Part shown: positions 1 to 12,106 of the stretch, in pieces
Numbering within the stretch: position 1 is the first letter of the stretch
How the letters are laid out: each line of letters starts with the position of its first letter
Origin: Paragonimus skrjabini miyazakii
Lineage: Eukaryota > Platyhelminthes > Trematoda > Plagiorchiida > Troglotrematidae
NCBI GenBank assembly: GCA_014338405.1
Contig: JTDE01000181.1
Coordinates: 3,193-67,192 of the forward strand
Length of the DNA: 64,000 nucleotides
Reading direction: 5' to 3'
Made by a program: the position numbers and the translations under genes
The notes under the pieces: generated by a model
The model's database searches: none
What the model was told of the DNA's origin: nothing
What the model saw: the letters and a program-made list of their open reading frames with translations, nothing else

Positions 1-275
1 TTCTTTTCGAAAGGGGCCGACTGGAAAGTCTATGGGAATGCGACAGCTGCGATCAATTGTGGGTGATGTTCAATCTATATGAAAATAAAAATCCCTTACC
101 ACTCATCAGTAATCAAATACCGCCCAGCAAGTCAATGATCTGTGATTTCAACTTGGAGAGAAGTCCTAGTCGAGGGGTCATCGATTGGAGTTATCAGACA
201 GTAACTGTGTCTCCTATCGAGACGATCGGACAACCTGATCATTACTCACAAGCAAAAGTGGTTGAGTGATCACAA
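1..275 (+). repeat. Hammerhead/tRNA-type short repeat, body plus tail, cut by the window edge
   Basis: Same family as the copies near 48.4, 54.0 and 58.8 kb. The body (a CGAAAGGGGCCGACTGG block, then a GGGTGATGTTCAAT block) runs straight into the tail (a CAGTAATCAAA block, then TTTCAACTTGGAGAGAAGTC, then a CATTACTCACAAGC block and GTGGTTGAG). The first base lies a few nucleotides past where the ribozyme cleavage site would fall, so the ribozyme itself is outside the window or missing. In the 48 and 54 kb copies the same tail sits upstream of the tRNA-like head. Body-then-tail here is therefore a circular permutation of those copies. Non-coding; the short ORF through it is incidental. Confidence 0.75.
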
Positions 276-3200
276 ATTCTCATGTATATTGAAGCCTTGT
301 TGATCAGCCGTCGATAGCCGGTCCTGTGTGCACAAAAACAATTGACCTTCAATCTTTTTTTACCGTGGGTTTGGCCGTGAGTACCAATCACGAACCAGCC
401 TGATCTGCACTTTTAATCGTTTCATTTAGGTCTAGTTGGTTTAGTTTTCATGCTACTCACAAGTTTACGACTGACGAGAGTGTGCGAAGTGAATTTATGT
501 CGTTATTTGTGCCATTCGATTTATATCAGCTCCCTCATGAGGATCACTAATTAGATACAAAACAGTCAAAAAACGGTATAAAAATGCAACTGTCGAAGTA
601 GTGTGCTTAGCAGCGAACGTGCATGAGGTAACCGGAAAAAATGAAATCATCTCAAACTACTGAGCGAAAAGTTATTACAGACTATGTGACAAATCGATAC
701 CCTTGTACGCGATTGTTGAATTGTAGCCTATTCCCACGATCATTGGGTGTTTACTGGTCTGGGCTTCAACTTACAGAGAAGAATCGTGACATGATATGGC
801 AACAATCTTAAGCTAATTAGAATACATGCAAATCTAACTTAACAAGGTGTTAAAGACTATATGAATGTGTGTATCACTCCAAATAGTGCATTTATGCCGA
901 AAAAGCATCGCAACTGGGAGCAACATGTGAATGGCAAAACGGCAAATAATGCAACTTTAGATTAAGACGACATTCGGGTTGAGCAGATTTGTGAAAAGTA
1001 GCTACTCTTAAGAATACGGTTAGTTCTGTTCTATCTTCTCGAAGGCCATCCCTCCGTAATTTGAGCTTATTAAACTACATCATCAAGCGTACAGAATTAT
1101 GGCTCCAGGAAGTCATCAGTCCTGAATGTTTGGTCCGTAATGCGTCTTTCATCCACGACCGGTTTTGCAATAGTGACAAAATTTACCTAAAATTAGGTAA
1201 TGTTTTGTTACATAAAAGGGAACTCATCGCACTCTTACTTGATTGGGGCGAAACTCTTTTTTGCAAACAACTGGTCTCAGCAGAGTGTTGGACAGTTGTT
1301 TCGACTCAGATCTCGTCAGCACCACTCATGTCAGAGAATCGAGCTCACAACCCTTGAATAACCAGTGGACTGTAGTCTACAGATTTATCCACTAGACCTG
1401 ACGGAAACGGTCACTGAGATTGCAGTATTGTATGAGTTACATTCTTTAACTGTTGTACTTCCTTTCGTTCATAGGCTAAATAAGAACCAGGCTCCCTGCA
1501 CTCCAGGTGACAGTAGCCTTGTGGTCTGGTGTGTAAGTATGGACTACAATCTGCCGGTCAGTCACGGGTTGTGGGTCCGTTTCTCCGGCGTGCCTGATGC
1601 GTATGAGACCTAACTAGGTCGAAACAGCTGTCATAACCTTTTATTGGTGATCACTTGGACCAGCTGCTTACAAAAACCCTTCTGAACATGTTCTTGAGCC
1701 ACGGTGGATACCTGCCCGTTTGCAGTCCGACTACAAAAATCGGCTTAACTCAGGCCTGACAAACATTGTTTTCTTGGCAATCGAACCTGTGTTTCAAAAT
1801 CAATGATTAGTAAAATTGTTCATGTGTATTGCCCAAAATGTCTTTGTAGGACACTTACACGTACACTGGATTGTGACAATGTCGCGGGGTCGACTGTTGA
1901 TGGTTTGCGTGATCGAGCCTGCAGGCGGATAAGATGTCATCGCATCATTAATTTCATTTGCTGTAATCTCAATATAATTATTCACTGATTCCAGCCGAAA
2001 TCAATAGCTCCGTTATAATGACGCTGAACCATATCTATATGTGGTGCTTCAGTCTAGCATCTTCAATACCTCCATTGATTTTGTCGTCTTCTTTAATTGG
2101 TTTGGGAGACTACGGGCTATATTTGTTACGTGGTCAGTGAACTATCACATTTCCAAAATACTGCTTAAAATCCAGTCCTGTAAACTACCCAAAACATTAC
2201 GTACCGTGCACCCCGTGAAGTGGTTGCACAACTTTCGGCTTACCTCACACTGAGTAGATAAGTCGATGTCCTAGTACTGCATGTTGTAGTTTTTTATGTA
2301 CTCATGTTATGTGATATTCTGTCATACACCCCCGATCTCCTGTTACAGCCTAGTAATAACGTATCTTTTTACTATTCCTTTTCAAACTATCGTAAAAGAA
2401 ACTTACATGAACAACGTCTGAGCTAGATGTTCATCATGCCTAACCGGATAGTCTGTTCCTTGGTTGACTGAATTAACCGGTACAACCCCCGTATGATCCG
2501 TATGTTGTCTGTTAAACATGGGAGCAACCTGCAATCCAGCTGACTCTGACAAGCTAACAAATTCGAGTCAACATTAATAGCAATTCACGAAGTAAACACA
2601 TAATTTCACATTATCACAATCAGATCTTTAATCACATCATGCCAAACAGTCGATTTAAATTCTAGTTAATGAAATGAAATTGAGTCAAGATCATTGTCAG
2701 ATGAAGTAGGTTGTAGAGACCGGTTCGACCAGAGACCAGCAAAGACGACAGCAAGGACACCCGGCATACAAGACAACACACAAGATATGGTCACCTTACT
2801 GGTAGTGGGGTGCTAGAATGCTAGTCTCATGATAACCACTTCAAGCTGATTATGAATCATATAATTTCTATTAAAGTTCAGTTAAATCGGATAGTCACGT
2901 GTGGGTGACTGTGAAATAATGATTCCGCATGCCCACTATATCTCTCAAGATGAAAGATGGAAACTTTTGGACAAGGACGATGAACTAATCGTACACACGA
3001 ATAAATAAGCGGAAACGGATGATAAATTATGGTCAAAACGGTCATTCCAATCAGTATATTTGCATTCACTCTCTTGTTTGCAACTCATAAACGATCACCT
3101 ACAGTTATGTTAAAACATAATGTAACAAACTAAGCTTGATAGTGCACAACCGCTTACTATGCAATCCTCACCTTGAAAGAGACATTTGATTGCGGTAACG

Positions 3201-3795
3201 TTATCGCCCAAATGTGACTGATCTATTCAGTTAAACGGTACTACAAACTGGCGGATCCAAAAGGAATTAGGCGTGCCCAACTTAAGTTTATTATTCTACC
3301 ATTACACTACCAGTGAGGTAACCACATTCGAACCGTCGACTCACATACCGAGTGTCCAAGCTGTTGTCCGTGTTGCTATCTGACGAAACTAGTATAAGTC
3401 TCTCCCACCCAGCGACTGCTCTGAATTTGAAAAACAATTTACCCTTATCTAGTCCACCAAGATGGCAGGATGACCTGAACTGCTCATTGTAAATAGTTCG
3501 TTTATTCTCACCATCCTGTTGTGACTAACCTCCTCCTACGTTACATTGTTGGGTAATATAAAAGTTCTACCTTGAAAGGAATGTCATACCTGAAAAGGTG
3601 GGCTAGTTACCTGTTGTAAAGCAAATTTAAATAGTAGCACAGTAAAGCCACCAGTTATATGTTTAAAAGCGGTTGAACTGGTTTGATTCATTGACCTTGC
3701 CGCTAGATGCATAGGGGATGAAACAAAGGTTCACGATTTGGCAGTGACAAACTTAACGAGACTCTTTTGAATTCATTAATATAATCGGCGGGTTA
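276..3795. other. Unannotated AT-rich stretch
   Basis: No recognisable gene. Short ORFs at 1061-1357, 1365-1613 and 2041-2253 show no domain and no convincing splice-site framing. An isolated B-box-like stretch (GGTTCGAATG on the minus strand) lies near 3320-3340 without a clear A box; it may be a SINE remnant. Confidence 0.5.
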
Positions 3796-3799
3796 AACG

Positions 3800-4545
3800 T
3801 AACTGGACAGCAAATGCTTTCTCTGGACGTATCATCCTTGTTTACAAATGTTCCACTGGAGGAAATGATAGACTGTGTGAGTATATTGTGATCAACAACA
3901 TAGATGTTCATATACCTCTACCAGAACTAAAGCAGCTAGTGTATGCTTGTAGTCAACATACAGTTTAAATTCAGCGGAGAACTATATCGACAAACAGGTG
4001 GCGTGGCAGTGGGATCCCCAGTGGGGCCGGTGTTTGCAGACATCTTCATGGCGAAGCTTGAGAATAAGCAGTTAGAAGAAGCCGTTCGTGGAATTAGTGT
4101 TTATAGTCCATATGTGGATGATTTCATATGTATGGTTAACGAAGATGCTAACCCAAGGGATACTCTAGCTATTTTCAACTCGATCCACACGAACGTGACA
4201 TTTAAACTAGAGGTTGAGTCTTCCTAGACGTACTCATCCGGGGACGTGCTGATGGATCAGTTCAACGTAAATCTAAGGCAGAAAAGGAATCTCCCAAACA
4301 GCTTGACTAATATAGCGATGAGAATGTGTCCACAAGATACAGCCTCCGATGAACTAACGTTCCTAAGCACACTGTTCTTAAAAAATGGCTATCCAGAGCG
4401 TTTTGTAGTCAAGAATATGCAACGTCGTGAGAAACAGGATAAGGTGACTCGAGCGGAGAAGAAAGCAGCATTTATCTAATTACCATTCAAAGAGGATGAA
4501 ATGAGGAAAGAATTCCTGGTTGATGGTGTTCTCCGATTGGGCTCT
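3800..4545 (+). mobile_element. Penelope-like element, reverse-transcriptase fragment (degenerate)
   Basis: Reverse transcriptase of a Penelope-like retroelement. In order: LSLDVSSLFTNVPLEE (motif A, about 3816-3865), GGVAVGSPVGPVFADIFM (motif B, about 3998-4052), YVDD catalytic motif (about 4110-4121), then a frameshift into FLDVLIRGRADGSVQRKS (about 4222-4275), and the thumb-like stretch ending LPFKEDE (about 4479-4499). Both catalytic Asp of YVDD are kept, but stops and at least two frame changes break the ORF, and the N-terminal RT portion and the GIY-YIG nuclease are absent. Penelope elements normally carry RT then GIY-YIG in one ORF, so this is a truncated dead copy. Motif order separates it from LINE and LTR polymerases. 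Confidence 0.88.
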
Positions 4546-7500
4546 GTGGAGTTAACTGCGCGATTTTCCATGGAATATTTTATCTTTAGCTCCCTAAAAG
4601 TGTTTCTAGATGTACGTGCATGAATTAAATACTTGACAAGCCATGCAAACGTCTGATAGCAATTCTAGGGGGCTTGTCCTCGTCGGTTCTATGAGTTATG
4701 AATTTTTTGAACACTGATCGTAATTAACACTCATCCCTTATTTTTCTCCTCATGATTATTTGTAACAACGTGCGAGCCTGTTTGGTGTATCTTCTCATCC
4801 ATAGGTGCCTAGCCCATGAATCAGAACCAACAGTTTCTCTCTGTTGGATCTGCTGAAAGTCGTCTGGTAAGTTTATCGTCTCTTGTTTAGTATGATGCGA
4901 AGTGATGAGTCCGTTGATGTATGTATGGTTTGTTTGCAGAAATCCTATCCAAAATTTGTTTTCATTTGTCTTTGCTGTGTGCAGTAAACAACCGTGATTA
5001 ACTTTGTACCAAACTGCACATAAAGTGTTTGTTCTCTGCTGTTTTATGAGTATCATTGCTTATCAGTTAAAACTTCCTTCTTGCTAATGTTTCACACGTG
5101 CTCATCTTTATTTGCAGCCGATTGTTTTAATTAGCTTAGTTCCCGTTGACTGGTAGCTGTTTGTGAACACGTGCTTAGTTGCCCCATTTCGAACTCCTTT
5201 GCTGGATAATTTGTGTAACCGGTTGATTCATATTCAAGGTGAGATATTATCTTTGTTGTAATTTTACCTAACAGTAATATATAAATTCAAATCCTTTCGG
5301 TCGCCTTGGAAGATAGTCTCATTAACTAGACAGTGCGAATAAGCGTTATTAGAATTGTCAAGTACGCGTCACTGAGTAAATTATTCTAAATCGCCAGAAG
5401 CGATTTAACACTCTCTATGCCATTTCCCTGGAAACGGTTTCAATAAAGTGGCATCCTTTGTAGCTAAACGTCGTTCTGTCACGTCCACTTCAGTTTAGGC
5501 TTACGAATGTGTGTTATTGAAAATGACTTCGATTTGTAACGGATCCCCCACTTGGATTATTGAAATCCTTACCGGCTAAGCAGCATAACAGGGAAAATAT
5601 TTAACATCACTTGGACTATTCAGAAATATTGCAATTCACAAACTTTCGGGCCGCAAATGACATGCGTCTGCATCCAACCTAATTCATGTTCATTTTTATA
5701 CTTGCACTGTACTTGGTTTTTAGATCAGTGTTGCTGTCACTTGGCTGTTCCTTACACTTCAGAGAACGCCAAAACTGATACGCCCTTTTTCTGTCACTCA
5801 AACCATGGTAGACGCTTCCCTGTATTTACTCTGTAACGTTATTTCACCAATTCCAAAATCTGGTCAGAAGATCATAAATGGTCGGCTCAGGTGCACACCT
5901 GTATATGGAAAATCTGCTGTATTTCTAAATTGCTGCTCCTTGATCGTTATTAGGCAGTTGTATTCGAGGAGACCTAGCGAAGAAACCAGACTAAATGTCT
6001 GATTACATGTCAGACAAATGTGTTACTTAACACAGTACTTCGATCCTGGTTCTCCACAGTATTGTTTGGGTTTGTGGGTGATCATTTATTCCTGTCAAGC
6101 TCACTTATCCCACGTTGAGGATTTTATAACCACACGTTTTTTCTGCTGACTCACTGTATTCTACCTGACTTCAGTTTGTATCAGTTTAAGATTACATTTG
6201 CATTCCGGTTGCCATATAATTAAACGTTTTACATCAAAATGGTGAGTAGACACGGAAACCATGAACATGTTTCAGAAAATCAACAGAGATGGATTTGATT
6301 CTAGCCCTAGCAGTGTAATTCATTCATTACTTGGGGTAACCTGATTTTTGCGTTTTAATCATGTTGCTGCATGGATTTGGCGCAATAATCCATTTGTTCT
6401 CGGTCTATGGATTTGCAGAATACTCCATTGGTACAAGTCTTCATGAGTGCAATTCTAAGTGCAGTTAGATCGGCGTGGAATTTGTTAAACTTCTTCATTT
6501 GGTTACCGGTCTTAAGTAGTAAAATTCGGAAGCGGATGCAGCAAGAGCTTCTTGCCAGTTCGACGAAATCCGAATGATTTGTAATTGCAGTGGTCCACGT
6601 GACATTCTCGTCAGTTCATAAAAGACCACGGTGTTATGTCACCTTTACCCGGCCATCTCCACAAGGTCAGCCGTTGCATATGCACACTTGAGTATTCCAC
6701 AATAACGTGACAAAATTACAGTAAGAATGATGGGATGATTTTTTCATTGTAAATATAGGTTTCCTAACACGAACAACGGGAAAACTATATGCACAAAGAC
6801 TTCGAAAGTAAGCAGTGGACAACTCGTACAGTTATTTCTGTTTTTGGCTGTCAAACTTACTAGAATAGCGAGAAATATTTGGTGGTACTCATCAAACTGT
6901 GAAGCGTACAACAAAAAATGCGGACCGATAATTCTATTAGATAAATCTACTGGTAAAATAGGAAGTATCTAGTGGTCTTGTTCAATAGATCGTGTGGTTC
7001 TTCAAAGGGTCACTGTGCTGTCTGAGTAGGCCATGATGGGATACGGTTGATCTTCAGTGTTATGAATTCGAGCAGCTGAGACTTGGCCCGTACTGTTGTC
7101 CCCAGTTCCGAAACTGGAATTGTCTGGTAGGAATTTATCCCACTTCACGTTCTTGAACAGTGGTCGGCTCAATCTACTACAAACTGATGTTGTAGCAACT
7201 ATTTACAATTTCTTGTTTGAGCACAACAAACGAAAGTTGTTTCATTTCGCCTTCACCAGGTCAAGAGCAAAAAGGCTCCTTGATACTGAAACGATGCATT
7301 CAGTTGGTGTTCCTCTAAGTGGTCTGCGGTGAAGGTGCCAAGTTAGTCACAGAGGTTACCGATGACTGTCAACTAGACACCGTTCGTTACTTACGAAGTA
7401 CTTCGGAATTTGGTCCGGATTTTATTCAACAGCTGGTGCAACATGGTTAGATAGTACAAGACATGACCCATCAAGTTCAATGTCTCTAGCAAGGTATTCT

Positions 7501-7560
7501 GTGACATGAAGTTGACAACTCACTAGGTTCAATGCTGAATGATTACTAAAACAGTAGAAC
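4546..7560. other. Unannotated stretch with one unrecognised ORF
   Basis: Nothing identifiable. The minus-strand ORF at 4724-5056 (110 codons, ATG start) is the longest. It ends in a basic segment, has no domain I recognise, and probably arises by chance. Other ORFs (5805-6002, 7096-7332) show no motifs. Confidence 0.4.
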
Positions 7561-7770
7561 TCACTTTGTCAATAGGGATTCTTCATATTCTGTATACGAC
7601 AAATTTTCCCTAATTTTCTAAATCACATTTGCAACAATAAAAACAACAATGATTAGCCAAGGCCTCGCAATTAAAGTGTCACTTTGTCAATAAGGATTCT
7701 TCGTATTCCGAATCACATTGATAACAATAAAAACAACAATGATTAGCCAAGGCCTCGCAATTAAAATGTC
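7561..7770. repeat. Two-unit tandem duplication with a deletion in the second unit
   Basis: The first unit (7561-7678) and second unit (7679-7770) share CACTTTGTCAATA at the start and a long identical block ending GGCCTCGCAATTAAA. The second unit lacks about 26 bp of AT-rich sequence present in the first. The high identity suggests a recent local duplication. No coding function seen. Confidence 0.85.
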
Positions 7771-8912
7771 AAATCTTCCGGAGCATTGGTCCGGAATCGC
7801 TTCTAAACTACGTATTGTTCGTACTCAATGGTTTTGCGTAGATAATAGCCAAGTTAGTCGTTCTCAGCCAAAGTTAAGCGAGGAAAACAACATGCGTGGA
7901 AGCGAATATTAAATATTGCACTGAAGTACTCCTTTAAGACGAAAAGATAGAATTTTACGCAGTGTTTTCAATATGTGAACTGCAATCCTGTATAGCGGTC
8001 GCTCCGAACTACTCCAGAGTCCCCACTCTCTCATGGCAACCTTAATGTTCATAATATCTGGGAGGAAGAAACCCATTAAACTGAGGTCTAACGACTTGAA
8101 TGGTTATGGGTTTGTTACTATTCCGCTTAACCACGGTCCAGGTGAAGTAACGTTAAGAGGAACCGACTCTATACATGAATATCACGGGGCTGTGGCATTT
8201 TGCATTTAACTGTTTGACCTAGTGCTGGAATGGTACACTTTTGCAATAACCATAGGCAGCATCACTTTCAGGACCGAACGTTGCTCAGGAGCACCGATTG
8301 GGCAAATTAACGGTAAGTTGACGGAGTTATTTACAAAGATATTACGAACAGTTGGCTCCAGTGTTGTGTACGTGTCATGGCTCCCGATATTCGTGCTAAG
8401 ACGTCGGCTACGTTGTGATCGGTCGCGGCTTCACCAATCAACGGCGTATTCATCCACGCACTTACGAAGTGTCAGAATATAGTTTCTACTCTATTGAGAC
8501 ACGTGTTCTCTCTACTGCTGTCATTGCCCTAATGGGTTGCAGATCAACCACAAAAATACGGCTAATGGTTTACAGCCTATGAGCAAGAGGAAATGTAATA
8601 ACTAAAGAAAGTAATTTCAAGATATTACAGTGATGGAAAATTGTGTGTGTGTGTGCTATATTCATTTGTATAGGTTTATTAATTGTGTCAGTTTAAACGT
8701 AGGTGCTTAGCCTAATTTTATTATAATCATGTGAACAAAGTGTCTCAGTGTGATCGAAGTGTAATAAAATATCATCGTGCGACATTGTACTATACTACTA
8801 CGTTATATTTTCAAATTGACTCATTCAAGCTAGTAATAGTTTAGCACTTTTCGTTTTACTGATTAGTAGCAGAAGATTTCGGTTCGCATAACTTGTACTT
8901 CATCTGCTACTC
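7771..8912. other. Unannotated stretch
   Basis: No gene or element recognised. A short (GT) run lies at about 8641-8654. The ORF at 8222-8482 has no domain. Confidence 0.4.
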
Positions 8913-8914
8913 AA

Positions 8915-9150
8915 CAATAATCAAAATGCCACTCAATGAGTATAATTAATTCTATGAGTTCAGCTTGGATGGAAATCCTAGTCGTGGGTACAACGATTGG
9001 AGCTGATGCAAATGTTATTGTCTCCCCACGAGGCTATCGAGTAATCTGTGCACTACTCACAAGTGAATGTGGCAAAGCATTTGCGTATGATAATTCATTC
9101 GTACCTAGTGTGAGGTTAACGGCGCATTGGTCAACTGGTTTGGCTGATGA
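8915..9150 (+). repeat. Short repeat of the hammerhead/tRNA family: tail plus A box, truncated
   Basis: Contains diverged tail blocks (TCAGCTTGGATGGAAATCCT, a CAACGATTGG block, an ACTCACAAGTGAATG block, GCGTATGATAATTC), followed by GTGAGGTTAACGGCGCATTGG, the A-box segment of the tRNA-like head. It stops before the B box and ribozyme. This copy shows the tail-to-head order also present at 48 and 54 kb. Confidence 0.65.
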
Positions 9151-9287
9151 TAAAAAATGAATTGGCATTTTGGCTACAGAGCAGAACTCTGGCACTTTCG
9201 ACCACGAAACGTAACCACAACGGGTGAGAAATCAATAATTTGTTGAGCAACAGTTTGATTACCGTTGATCACCAGGGAATTTTGGTT

Positions 9288-9350
9288 TTATGCAACTTGA
9301 ATATCACTCAGAAGTAAATGTGGTTGAACGTTTGTATGCGATAATTTAGT
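9288..9350 (+). repeat. Short-repeat tail fragment
   Basis: ATATCACTCAGAAGTAAATG, then GTGGTTGAACGTTTGTATGC and GATAATTTAG, match the end of the tail in intact copies. Too short to be certain. Confidence 0.4.
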
Positions 9351-10035
9351 ACTGTATAGTATGAAGTCAATGATGTAATGTCGAACACAGTTGTACCTTG
9401 AAATCTTGATCGGAATCCCCGCCCCTATACTGGTAGAGATATAGACTACTGAAGAATTGTAGCAAAAGCTAACCCTGAGTATAGTGCATTTCTCGAACGG
9501 AATTGACTTCAAAGTCAATGGAACTGCAGCAACCATATTTAGTAGTTAGTAATGTTTAACTTACATTCTTCGTCCTCCTGAATCCCAGTATAGTACATGT
9601 TGGTTACAGCCATCCTGGAAGACAGTTCATCACCGCTGTGTTGACATCCGCGTTTCCTAAACGGTAGTGCACCACCTAGATACTTCAATCACACATTTAC
9701 TTCTGCACAAATGTTGACCATATAACTTACATTTATCGATGGATTTGCTAATTTCAGGGCTGACAATCAGACTGGAGAACCTATCCAGGTTTCGGTGGTA
9801 GAATTTGGCAAACATCATTCCCAGTTTCAAAATGAGAGCACGCATTTCGTGTACAAACCGTCCAAAGATTGACCTGATTCTTATTTCATCGAAGCTGATA
9901 TCTATCAAGGTACTTTACCGAATAACTGTAATACGTATATAATGAAACTTTTTTAAACGTCAAACCAAAAGATATATATTAGTCAAATGACATCGCTTTA
10001 TTCTATTAAGGTTCGTGAAGGGATCAGAATGTCAC
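9351..10035. other. Unannotated stretch
   Basis: A minus-strand ORF at 9657-9908 (83 codons) has no recognisable motif. Nothing else seen. Confidence 0.35.
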
Positions 10036-10039
10036 AGAC

Positions 10040-10345
10040 AGGTTACAGGTTTGAGCTCGCCAGTTTGGTATGACGTGAGCACTTTCCAAGTGTAAGGTAT
10101 GATTTCAGGATTGTCAGAACTCTACGCCTGTTCCTACCCTTAGTGTTGAGCCGTTGGAGATTACCGAGACGTTCGATTACCTTGTAAACTGCGTCAGTGC
10201 CGATGGAGTGTCCAATGCGATTGGTGTTCGTACACTAAAACTCGAATGGCGTTTAACCACTTACGTCATGTGTGGTGTCGGCATGGCCTCAGACTTTAGA
10301 CAAAAGTCAAAATGCCACTATACAGACAGTCTTGTCGTATAGTTG
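10040..10345 (+). mobile_element. RTE-like LINE fragment (region after RT motif C)
   Basis: Translation across one stop and one frame change reads SKCKV, a QDCQNSTPVP block, PLEITETFDYLVNCVSADG, and in the next frame MAFNHLRHVWCRHGLRL. The same blocks occur in order in the longer LINE at 57.8-58.0 kb (SSKCKVLLQDW, then ETVDSFTYLGNTISSG, then VAFTKLRHF). No catalytic domain remains. It is a short, inactive fragment. Confidence 0.72.
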
Positions 10346-11836
10346 CAATAGTGTAAACGAAAAATGTCGAAACACATTGTAATAGACTATTGTCTGGCTC
10401 TACAATGAATTAACAACCCCCTAAACTCTCCATTTTGTATCAGGCTGTTCGGTCATAATGGCAATCTACGCCTCGTTACGCCGTTCCCTGGTGAAATAAA
10501 CTGGAAATGCTGGTCAGCTTGTTGCAATATTACATTGACTTAGGGATCGATAGCACTGACTCTGAGGTTTGCTTCAGCAGGTTATTCATGGCTTCCCGGT
10601 CGGAGTCCAAATTATAACGAAGAATCTCGGATGAGAACGCTGCATTTTACAGCAAAGAATAGAAGTCGGTGGTGAATGTGTAGCTGTGGTGATTTCAGAA
10701 ATACAGAAATGAAGAAATTGACGTAGCACAACTCTAGAGATAGCCTCGACACAGTGGTATTAACAACCGAACTAAGCAGAGCAGTAAATCAATTTCTCGA
10801 GCGCAACTTTACAGCCTATTGTCAACAATGAAATAAAACAGCAGTGATGAGAAATATGTTTAGTGACAATCACCATAGTCGCACAACTCCGTGTGCACTG
10901 ACTGACCATTTTCCGTTCTCTCTACACCAACCTCCATTTTACGGTACATAAGCCTCCATTTTGTGCATCGCATTTGTTGTGACACGTTCGCCAATCTATA
11001 AGGTTTTTATCGCTTTATTTATTCCACTTATAATGCGGATGATAAGCTGTTCATTTAAATGTTGTGTCCATACTTTTGCATCTGCTGAGATGTGTACTGA
11101 CCAAAGGTGATTTTGGATATGTTGATGTTTGTGCTGTACGTCCGTCGTTCAATACTTGGTGCTACGTCAAATGTAGAATTGATTAAAACATGTTTGACAT
11201 GTTTGACTTCTTTATTTTTGCTTTTAATTGCGAGCAGTGTATCTCTTTGATTTGTTTTGATGACCTCACGCAAGTAATTTAACTGTTTTCTTCTTTATTG
11301 TAGCTATCATTGAGAATCTACTACAACTCGCCTGGTTGGTACTGTTTGACGCAATCTCATTGTCACTTGCATCCGCGTGTTTTAATGAAACTATTTCCTG
11401 TTAAATGGCGGTCGTTTTACGAGGCCGATTTTGTTTGCCCAATTTTAGGCGCTTTCTGCCAGACAATTTGGGTAACTGACAATGTAATTTGCAGTCCAGA
11501 TGAAAGGTCTGCCTCATCGTAATTTTTGTCAGTTGCACCGTGTAATTTCTAATCATTTCAGTCGCCCTCAGTCAAGCGTTCTCGGACTTCGACGATCGTT
11601 CATTTAACCCTGGTGGAAAAGTTCAACAGAATAAAACAATCTGCTTCTCATTATCGAAAATCATGTACAACAATGGGAACAAAGGCTCGGCGCGTTGAGC
11701 ACGTGTACCATGGCCGATCCTTGAAGATAGAATATACAAGAAAAGCAGGGCAACCTAACGAGGGACGGAGCAAAATGTCATTTTAGCTTCAAGACGGAAA
11801 TTACAAATTAACGGCTTGAGTTAGACAAAAGTAGAC
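10346..11836. other. Unannotated stretch
   Basis: No element or gene recognised. ORFs at 11055-11273 (minus) and 11310-11522 (plus) have no supporting features. Confidence 0.35.
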
Positions 11837-11837
11837 A

Positions 11838-11935
11838 GAAAAGCAGAATCGAGTTTCGCTCACATTAGTGTTTGTCAGTAGTGCATATCCTTGTCAATGC
11901 TCAGACTAGTGGTGTGAGCCAAGAATGCGGATGAC
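11838..11935 (-). repeat. Short repeat of the hammerhead/tRNA family, decayed ribozyme plus B-box part
   Basis: The reverse strand reads ATATGCACTACTGAC, then the stem II remnant and GCGAAACTCGATTC. The 3' half of the hammerhead (CGAAACTCGA) is kept, but the CTGACGAG core has become CTGACAAA, so G8 is lost. About 50 bp of tRNA-related sequence follows. Predicted inactive. Confidence 0.65.
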
Positions 11936-12106
11936 ACAAAGATTGTTTATTCAGGAAAACAACACGTGGGTTAGACGTTTTAACACAACAAACAAAAACA
12001 CTCATCTGCATACGGTACTGGGCGCAGAACGTCACGGTTGTCACAGACCCCAATGCTAAGTTACTTCACGTTCCTTTACGTACCAAGAACCATTTCATGC
12101 GATGCT

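Noticed and set aside
3315..3345. B-box-like GGTTCGAATG on the minus strand
   Set aside because: Isolated match; no tRNA fold could be traced.
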